A stretch of DNA of 64,000 bases, taken from Streptomyces sp. WMMC500 (GTDB lineage: Bacteria > Actinomycetota > Actinomycetes > Streptomycetales > Streptomycetaceae). This document shows, piece by piece, positions 58,609-64,000 of the stretch. A model generated the notes under the pieces. The model made no database searches. It was not told where the DNA came from and saw nothing but the letters and a program-made list of their open reading frames with translations. A program made the position numbers and the translations under genes. The first letter of the stretch is position 1. Every line of letters begins with the position of its first letter. Location: contig NZ_CP114905.1 in the NCBI RefSeq assembly GCF_027497195.1, positions 4,475,001 through 4,539,000 of the forward strand, read 5' to 3'.

Positions 58609-58943
58609 GGTCTCTCCTGACGTCTCTCCGGCCCCCGGGATCGCCGGTGGCCTTCGGTCCCCCGCGGCAGCGGAGGGCGGCTCACCCGATTCCCCTCCGT
58701 GCACGGGGTGGGTGCACCGAGGAGGGTCGGGGGTGACAGGCGCCCGGCATCCTTCCCACTGGCAGGCACGTTACACAGTGGTCCGCTGCTTCGCGAAGCG
58801 GTCCTGACCTGCGGTTTTGCTTTGATTTCCTAGTAATGCAGGAGCCGGCTCGCCTCGTCGGCATCAGGTCCACTGGTCACAGCCTCGCAGGCTGCCGGGA
58901 CACTGGCACGTTATCCCGGCGGCCGTGAGCGCGGGAAGACCCG
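58609..58943. promoter_or_regulatory. Divergent control region between bkdA and the response-regulator gene
   Basis: 335 bp. It contains the 12-bp palindrome GCTTCGCGAAGC (58788-58799), an AT-richer patch (58808-58845), and a repeated element: CACTGGCA then GGCACGTTA at 58758-58773, and CACTGGCACGTTA at 58901-58913. The second copy is 30 bp from the regulator start. These may be promoter or regulator sites for the two divergent units. Confidence 0.45.
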
Positions 58944-59654
58944 GTGTGTGAGACTGACAGAGTGGGCATAGATGGACGAATCACCGTATTCCTGCTCGAT
59001 GACCACGAAGTGGTCCGTCGGGGGGTACACGAGATGCTTCAGGCCGAGCCGGACATCGAGGTCGTCGGCGAGGCCGGCACCGCCGCCGACGCGCTCGTCC
59101 GCATCCCGGCGGTACGGCCGGACGTGGCCGTGCTCGACGTCCGGCTGCCGGACGGCAGCGGCGTCGAGGTGTGCCGGGAGATCCGCTCCCGGGACGAGAG
59201 CATCAAGTGCCTCATGCTCACCTCGTTCGCCGACGACGAGGCCCTTTTCGACGCGATCATGGCGGGCGCGTCCGGGTACGTGCTGAAGGCCATCCGCGGC
59301 AACGAGCTGCTGACCGCCGTACGCGACGTCGCCGCCGGCAAGTCGCTGCTCGACCCGGTGGCCACCGCCCGGGTGCTGGAGCGGCTGCGCGCCGGCGGGC
59401 GCGGCCGGGAGGACGAGCGGCTGGCCGGGCTGACGGACCAGGAGCGCAGGATCCTCGACCTGATCGGCGAGGGGCTGACGAACCGGGCCATCGGCGAACG
59501 GCTGCACCTGGCCGAGAAGACGATCAAGAACTACGTGTCCAGCCTGCTGTCGAAGCTGGGCATGGAGCGCCGGTCCCAGGCGGCGGCGTACGTCGCCCGC
59601 CGCCAGGCGGAACAGGGCGGCGGCGGCGACCGCGGCGGCGACCGCGAGGGGTAG
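58944..59654 (+). CDS. NarL/FixJ-type response regulator
   Basis: 236 residues from GTG 58944 with GGGAAG upstream; GTG 58965 is an alternative. Receiver domain ~12-130 is complete: [12 protein letters not shown] acidic pair, phosphoacceptor in [20 protein letters not shown] with the switch Thr/Ser, and the Lys in [11 protein letters not shown]. LuxR-type helix-turn-helix ~160-225 ([52 protein letters not shown]) resembles DevR/DosR. A Gly/Asp tail follows. The cognate histidine kinase is not adjacent. It precedes a Ser/Thr kinase gene on the opposite strand, an arrangement I recall from other streptomycetes. Confidence 0.92.
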   Translation: MCETDRVGIDGRITVFLLDDHEVVRRGVHEMLQAEPDIEVVGEAGTAADALVRIPAVRPDVAVLDVRLPDGSGVEVCREIRSRDESIKCLMLTSFADDEALFDAIMAGASGYVLKAIRGNELLTAVRDVAAGKSLLDPVATARVLERLRAGGRGREDERLAGLTDQERRILDLIGEGLTNRAIGERLHLAEKTIKNYVSSLLSKLGMERRSQAAAYVARRQAEQGGGGDRGGDREG

Positions 59655-59683
59655 GACCGCGCCCCGGGGGCGGACGGCCCGGG

Positions 59684-61327
59684 TCAGCCCTCCGTGCCGG
59701 CGCTGCCGCCGGTGGTCTCCCCGGTCGTCTCGCCGGTGGTCTCCCCGGTCGTCTCGCCCGTCGTCTCGCCCGTGGTCTCCCCGGTCGTCTCGCCGGTCGT
59801 CTCCCCCGTGGTCTCGCCCGTCGTGCCGCCCTGCGTGCCGCCCTCGGTCGTGCTGCCGCTGCCCTCGCTCGTCGTGCCGCCGACGTCCTCCGTCGGCTCG
59901 CTGGGCGATCCCGTCGGGCTGCCGGTGTCCGTCGGGGAGTCCGTGGGCGACGTCTCCGGCGGCGGCTCGGTGGTGTCCTCCCACGTGGGGTCGTCGTCCT
60001 CGTACGTCGGCTCTTCCTCCGTGGGCGACGGCGTGTCCTTCTCCGTCTCCTTGTCCTTCGTCGGCGACGGCTCCTGCGTCGAGGGCGACGGCGGCGCCTG
60101 CTTCGGGCGGTCCTCGTCCCCGCCGCTCAGCGCGAAGGCCACGCCCATCACTATGGCGACCACCGCCAGCGCCGCGATCGCCCACACCTTCCCGCGCCCG
60201 CGGCCCGCCCGGCGCGGGCCGGGCTCGAAGCCGCCGTCGTCAGGACCGCGCTGCCGCAGCAGCGGCTGCTGCGGGGTGTCGGCGCCCGCGGAGGCCAGCG
60301 CCGCGGTGGCGGCGGTGGCGCCGACGGCCGGGGTGCCCATCGGCGGCGTACCGCCGACGGCGACGTCGCCGGTGTCCCACGTGCCGGTGTGCGGGCCGAC
60401 GTCGCGCAGCATGCGCAGCGCGTACTGCAGGAGGCCGAGCATCTCGTCGGCGGTCTGGAAGCGGTCGTCCGGCTCCTTGGCCAGCGCGCGCATCACCAGG
60501 CCGTCCAGCTCCGGCGGCGCGTCCGCGCTGATCTGGGACGGCGGCACGGCGTTGTCCTGCGCGTGCTGGTAGACCACGGACAGCGGGGTCTCGCCGACGA
60601 ACGGCGGCCGGCCGGTCAGCAGCTCGTACAGCAGACAGCCGACGGCGTAGAGGTCGGAGCGGGTGTCGACGGCCCGGCCGAGCGCCTGCTCGGGGGAGAG
60701 GTACTGCGGCGTGCCCATGACCATGCCGGTCTGCGTCATGGTGGAGGCCGCGCCGTGCAGCGCGCGGGCGATGCCGAAGTCCATCACCTTCACCGCGCCG
60801 GTGGTGGTGATGATGACGTTCGCGGGCTTGATGTCGCGGTGGACGATGCTGTGCTGATGGCTGTACGCCAGCGCCTCCAGCACCCCCGAGATGATCAGCA
60901 GCGCCTGGTCGGGCGGCGGGATCTCGGCGCCGGTCAGCAGCTCCTTGATCGTCCGGCCCTCGACGAGCTCCATGACGATGTACGGCACGGTGCTGCCGGC
61001 GACCTGGTCCTCGCCCGAGTCGTACACCGCGACGACCGCGTGGTGGTTCAGGCCCGCGACCGACTGCGCCTCGCGCGTGAACCGGGCCTTGGAGACCGGG
61101 TCCTCGGCGAGGTCGCTGCGCAGCAGCTTGACCGCCACCTCGCGGCCGAGACGCACGTCCTCCGCGGCGAAGACCTCGGCCATGCCGCCGCGGCCGAGGC
61201 GGCGGGTCAGCCGGTAGCGCCCGTCCCCGACGAGCCCGCCGACGCCCCAGTTCTCCGGAGAGTCAGCCATACCGCCGCGGCCCGGCCCGTTCGCCGACGG
61301 CTCCTCGGGGGGCTCCGTCTGTGACAT
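59684..61327 (-). CDS. Transmembrane Ser/Thr protein kinase with extracellular TTGE repeats
   Basis: 547 residues from ATG 61327 with GAGGAAC upstream. The kinase domain (~35-300) is intact: GRGGMAEVF loop, VAVKLL Lys, HRDIKPANVI catalytic loop, DFGIA, and the activation segment to GTPQYLSPEQA. A linker with GTPPMGTPAVG and a Gly/Arg region leads to one membrane helix near residue 380 (VWAIAALAVVAIVMGVAFAL). The ~150-residue outside part is Thr/Glu/Pro/Ser-rich and ends in nine TTGE repeats encoded at 59711-59823. There are no PASTA domains. The outside part may sense or anchor to the cell wall. Divergent from kinase two. Confidence 0.93.
   Translation of the reverse strand: MSQTEPPEEPSANGPGRGGMADSPENWGVGGLVGDGRYRLTRRLGRGGMAEVFAAEDVRLGREVAVKLLRSDLAEDPVSKARFTREAQSVAGLNHHAVVAVYDSGEDQVAGSTVPYIVMELVEGRTIKELLTGAEIPPPDQALLIISGVLEALAYSHQHSIVHRDIKPANVIITTTGAVKVMDFGIARALHGAASTMTQTGMVMGTPQYLSPEQALGRAVDTRSDLYAVGCLLYELLTGRPPFVGETPLSVVYQHAQDNAVPPSQISADAPPELDGLVMRALAKEPDDRFQTADEMLGLLQYALRMLRDVGPHTGTWDTGDVAVGGTPPMGTPAVGATAATAALASAGADTPQQPLLRQRGPDDGGFEPGPRRAGRGRGKVWAIAALAVVAIVMGVAFALSGGDEDRPKQAPPSPSTQEPSPTKDKETEKDTPSPTEEEPTYEDDDPTWEDTTEPPPETSPTDSPTDTGSPTGSPSEPTEDVGGTTSEGSGSTTEGGTQGGTTGETTGETTGETTGETTGETTGETTGETTGETTGETTGGSAGTEG
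59711..59823 (-). repeat. Tandem 12-bp repeat encoding (TTGE)n
   Basis: About nine near-identical 12-bp units (on the plus strand, variants of GTCTCCCCGGTC and GTCTCGCCCGTG) encode TTGETTGE at the extracellular end of the kinase. Copy number is likely to vary between strains through slippage. Confidence 0.85.
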
Positions 61328-61664
61328 CAGTTCCTCGCGGTGGTTCGGTCTCGTCGTCGTCTCGTCGGTGTTCCGTCGTCCATCCGGTTACGAGGCACGC
61401 TACCTCCTGCCCCCGACACACCGGATCCCGCTGAACGGAACATGCAACCGGGTAGGGGGGTCCGTACGCAAATCCCCGACGGGTCCGGTGGGGATCGGCG
61501 GCGGGCACCGGGCAGGCGCCGACGCGCGACGCGTGACGGGTAAAGGGGGTGCAAAGGGGACCGCGCAAGGGGGCAGGTGGTCACGGAACGGGCAACCCGC
61601 TTGACCTCTCCTCTGCCTGAGGCAGACTTTCAGCATCAGGCAGGCACCCGGGGGAGATTCCAGC
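61328..61664. promoter_or_regulatory. Divergent promoter region between the two kinase genes
   Basis: 337 bp without a gene. Toward kinase two, TTGACC at 61601-61606 and CAGACT at 61623-61628 (16-bp spacing) make a plausible promoter. The 15-bp palindrome TCTGCCTGAGGCAGA (61612-61626) overlaps it, and a further half-site CAGGCAG follows at 61637-61643. No signal is clear on the kinase-one side. Confidence 0.4.
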
Positions 61665-63341
61665 ATGACCGAGTACGGCGGCCAGGACGACTACGCCGGT
61701 CGATCCGTGGGGGGCGGCCGCTACCAGCTCCTCGACCTGCTGGGCACGGGCGGCATGGCCTCCGTCCACCTCGCCCACGACAGCGTTCTCGACCGCCAGG
61801 TCGCGGTGAAGACGCTCCACACCGAGCTCGGCCGGGAGGACTCCTTCCGCGAGCGCTTCCGCCGCGAGGCCCAGGCCGTCGCCCGGCTCTCGCACCCGAA
61901 CGTCGTCTCCGTGTTCGACACCGGCGAGGACCGCTTCGCCGGCGACGGCGGCGGGCCCGTGCCGTACATCGTCATGGAGTACGTCGAGGGCCGCCCGCTG
62001 CGCGCGGTGCTCGACGAGGACGTGGCGCGCTTCGGCGCGATGCAGACCGAGAAGGCGCTGCGGATCGTCTCGGACGTGCTGGCCGCGCTCGACGCCAGCC
62101 ACGAGATGGGCCTCGTCCACCGCGACATCAAGCCGGGGAACGTCATGATGACGCGCCGCGAGCAGGTCAAGGTGATGGACTTCGGCATCGCCCGCGCCGT
62201 GCAGTCCGGCGTCACGTCGATGACGCAGACGGGCATGGTCGTCGGCACCCCGCAGTACCTCTCCCCCGAGCAGGCCCTGGGCCGCGGCGTGGACGCCCGC
62301 TCCGACCTGTACTCGGTGGGCGTGATGCTCTTCGAGCTGCTGACCGGGCGGCTGCCGTTCGACGCGGACTCGCCGCTGGCCATCGCGTACGCGCACGTGC
62401 AGGAGCAGCCGCCGGCGCCGTCGTCCATCAACGTGACGGTGCCGCCGGTGGTCGACGCGCTGGTGGCGCGGGCGCTGGCGAAGAACCCCGACGAGCGGTT
62501 CGCGAGCGCCGAGCAGATGCGCGACGAGGTGCGCCGGGCGGGCGGCATGACGCCGCCGGGCGCGATGCCGTCCGTCATCGCGGGCGAGCACGCGCGCGAC
62601 TCGGGCGCGGGTGTCGGCTCGGCGGTGTTCCCGCCGGTCAACCCGTACCAGTCGCCGCCCCCGGGCGCCGCTGCCGCCACCCCGTACCAGCCGATGCAGC
62701 AGCAGGGGTTCGGCCCGGCGCAGCCGCCGCAGCCTCAGCACGGGGGGTACTCCACTCCCCAGCCCTACTCGCTCAGCCCGCACGCGACGCCCGCCGGCGG
62801 TGCCGGGAACGGGGGCGGGGGGAACCGCAACGTCGCGGTCATCGCGCTGACCGTCGTCATCGCCGTCACGGTGATCGCGGCGGCCGTCATCGTCATCGCG
62901 CTCAACAGCGGCGGCGACGGCAAGCCCGAGGCCAAGCAGACCGGCGGGACCCAGCAGAGCGACCCCAACTCCGACCCGACCGGCGGCACCGCAGAGCCCG
63001 CTGACGACGGCGGCGCGGAGGGCACCGACGGCGGCACGGGCGAGGGCGGCATGATCCCGCCGGACCGGTCCCGCACGATCGACAAGACCCGCTGCACCGA
63101 GCCGCTGACCGACCCCCAGAACGAGGACCTGGTCAGGGTGCCCGACTTCACCTTCAAGGACTACCAGTCGGTGCGCGAGTGCCTCCGCGCGGCGCAGTGG
63201 TCGTACGAGGTGGACGAGGAGCCCGACGAGCTGTGGGGCAAGGACACGGTGCTGGAGCAGAACTTCGACGAGTACGACGAGTACTTCGACCCGTCGAAGG
63301 ACAAGCTGGAGCTCGTCATCGCCACGGGCTACCCGGAGTAG
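61665..63341 (+). CDS. Transmembrane Ser/Thr protein kinase with one PASTA-like domain
   Basis: 558 residues from ATG 61665 with GGGGGAG upstream. The kinase domain (~18-285) has GTGGMASVH, VAVKTL, HRDIKPGNVM, DFGIA and GTPQYLSPEQA. A Pro/Gln/Gly-rich juxtamembrane region (~300-380) contains NPYQSPPPGA-type repeats. One membrane helix lies around 390-412 (NVAVIALTVVIAVTVIAAAVIVIAL). Outside are a Gly/Thr/Asp-rich spacer and a single C-terminal ~65-residue domain (VRVPDFTFKDYQSVRECLRAAQW ... KLELVIATGYPE) that looks like one PASTA repeat, so peptidoglycan-fragment sensing is possible. PknB proteins usually have three to four such repeats. Confidence 0.92.
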   Translation: MTEYGGQDDYAGRSVGGGRYQLLDLLGTGGMASVHLAHDSVLDRQVAVKTLHTELGREDSFRERFRREAQAVARLSHPNVVSVFDTGEDRFAGDGGGPVPYIVMEYVEGRPLRAVLDEDVARFGAMQTEKALRIVSDVLAALDASHEMGLVHRDIKPGNVMMTRREQVKVMDFGIARAVQSGVTSMTQTGMVVGTPQYLSPEQALGRGVDARSDLYSVGVMLFELLTGRLPFDADSPLAIAYAHVQEQPPAPSSINVTVPPVVDALVARALAKNPDERFASAEQMRDEVRRAGGMTPPGAMPSVIAGEHARDSGAGVGSAVFPPVNPYQSPPPGAAAATPYQPMQQQGFGPAQPPQPQHGGYSTPQPYSLSPHATPAGGAGNGGGGNRNVAVIALTVVIAVTVIAAAVIVIALNSGGDGKPEAKQTGGTQQSDPNSDPTGGTAEPADDGGAEGTDGGTGEGGMIPPDRSRTIDKTRCTEPLTDPQNEDLVRVPDFTFKDYQSVRECLRAAQWSYEVDEEPDELWGKDTVLEQNFDEYDEYFDPSKDKLELVIATGYPE

Positions 63342-63359
63342 AAACCGCACGCACGGCTC

Positions 63360-63393
63360 GGGCCGGGCTTCGTCCCCTGGACGAACCCGGCCC
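63360..63393. terminator. Bidirectional terminator between kinase two and bpa
   Basis: GGGCCGGGCTTCGTCC pairs with GGACGAACCCGGCCC (15 pairs, one bulged base) across a 3-base loop, between two convergent genes. Confidence 0.75.
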
Positions 63394-63443
63394 GTCGCCG
63401 TGTGGGCGGTGTGCGGTGGAGCGGTGGAGCGCCCGGTCCCGCG

Positions 63444-64000
63444 TCAGAGGTACGGGCCGCCGCTGCGGCCGTGCTCCGGGCCCACCTCGCCCTGGTCGTC
63501 GCCGCCGAGACTGCCGGGCGGCAGGGCCCGGCGCATCTGTTCGAGCTGCGCCCGCGCGGCCATCTGCTGCGCGAACAGCGTGGTCTGGATGCCGTGGAAG
63601 AGCCCTTCGAGCCAGCCGACCAACTGCGCCTGCGCGATGCGCAGCTCCGCCTCCGTCGGCACGGTCTCGTCGGTGAACGGCAGCGTCAGCCGCTCCAGCT
63701 CGTCGATCAGGTCGGGCGCGAGGCCGTCCTCCAGCTCCTTCACCGAGCTGGAGTGGATCTCCTTCAGCCGGGCGCGGCTCGCCTCGTCCAGAGGCGCGGC
63801 CCGTACCTCCTCCAGCAACTGCTTGATCATGCTGCCGATGCGCATGACCTTCGCCGGCTGCTCGACCTTGTCCGTCAGGGGGATCTCGCGGCTCTCCTCG
63901 TCCGCGCCGCCGTCGCCCGGCGCGACGGTCCCGCGTGCCATGCCGTCGGGTCCTACCACCACCACCTGGGGGGAATCTGACGGGCGCTCGTTGCTCGGAG
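63444..64000 (-). CDS. bpa: Bacterial proteasome activator Bpa (5' end outside window)
   Basis: About 185 residues are visible. The frame stays open to the right edge (…NERPSDSPQVVVVG), which resembles the N-terminus of other streptomycete Bpa proteins, so the start is outside. The core VEQPAKVMRIGSMIKQLLEE, APLDEASRARLKEIHSSS and AELRIAQAQLVGWLEGLFHG is nearly the same as mycobacterial Rv3780/Bpa (DUF2587). Bpa forms a ring that opens the 20S proteasome gate without ATP, docking by its C-terminal GQYL-type motif; here the end reads GGPYL. It targets unfolded proteins such as HspR. The proteasome genes themselves are elsewhere. Confidence 0.93.
   Translation of the reverse strand, partial: PSNERPSDSPQVVVVGPDGMARGTVAPGDGGADEESREIPLTDKVEQPAKVMRIGSMIKQLLEEVRAAPLDEASRARLKEIHSSSVKELEDGLAPDLIDELERLTLPFTDETVPTEAELRIAQAQLVGWLEGLFHGIQTTLFAQQMAARAQLEQMRRALPPGSLGGDDQGEVGPEHGRSGGPYL

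Noticed and set aside
59711..59823. Considered as a CRISPR-like array
   Set aside because: Units are contiguous 12-mers without spacers and are in frame with the kinase gene.
63444..63965. Start of bpa at the GTG at 63965
   Set aside because: The frame stays open upstream to the window edge with residues resembling the Bpa N-terminus, so the true start is probably outside the window.

Overview
The window is very GC-rich, with strong third-position GC bias, frequent GTG/TTG starts, short or overlapping intergenic gaps and actinobacterial families (mycothiol-type isomerase, Bpa proteasome activator, DmdR-type iron box, PHO boxes). It is a chromosomal segment of a Streptomyces or a very close relative. 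The pirin gene contains a sequence nearly identical to the phage phiC31 attB of S. coelicolor. Downstream come the branched-chain keto acid dehydrogenase operon, a NarL-type regulator, two Ser/Thr kinases and bpa, which agrees with a core Streptomyces chromosome arrangement. About 52 protein genes are supported. I saw no rRNA, tRNA or CRISPR.

Layout. 0-3 kb: a minus-strand cassette of type VII secretion style (WXG100 protein, a 452-residue secreted-type protein, an unknown protein, a truncated membrane protein). 3-9 kb: metG; divergent phoX behind a PHO box; an iron-box-controlled siderophore-binding lipoprotein with a DUF2470 protein. 9-14.5 kb: a TetR regulator with two identical inverted operators and a divergent membrane protein, an MFS pump, and an FMN reductase-DrrA-DrrB operon. 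14.5-21 kb: a phosphate-uptake locus (a PstS-like lipoprotein, a winged-helix regulator with a degenerate receiver, then pstS-pstC-pstA-pstB), with PHO boxes before the first two genes. 21-28 kb: an FtsX-type permease, aspS and a four-domain SpoIIE phosphatase.

28-35 kb: a 2-hydroxy-acid/glyoxylate-type catabolic cluster (MatC-like carrier, IclR regulator, alanine/serine-glyoxylate-type aminotransferase, giant FAD/Fe-S dehydrogenase) with matching IclR-like operator sequences in both control regions. 35-44.6 kb: pirin with the attB-like site, an SseB-like protein, an acyl-CoA dehydrogenase, a sulfotransferase, an M18 aminopeptidase, a secreted protein facing an ArsR regulator, and a thioredoxin-NHL protein. 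44.8-50 kb: a lone large serine recombinase wedged between housekeeping genes, a nitrilase-family hydrolase, a mycothiol-type isomerase, an MreB-like protein lacking key ATPase residues, and an orphan gene of lower GC.

50-64 kb: a thioredoxin-reductase-like/methyltransferase fusion divergent from an XRE-cupin regulator, a GntR-MFS pair, the keto acid dehydrogenase E1alpha-E1beta-E2 operon (E1alpha carries a histone-H1-like tail), a NarL/FixJ regulator, two divergent membrane Ser/Thr kinases, and bpa running off the right edge. The most unusual items are the phosphorylation-dead-looking regulator inside the Pho locus, the fused dithiol-oxidase-like/methyltransferase protein, the solo integrase with att-like flanks, the degenerate MreB and the histone-like tail on E1alpha. 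Product names rest on motif recognition by eye; no database search was run.
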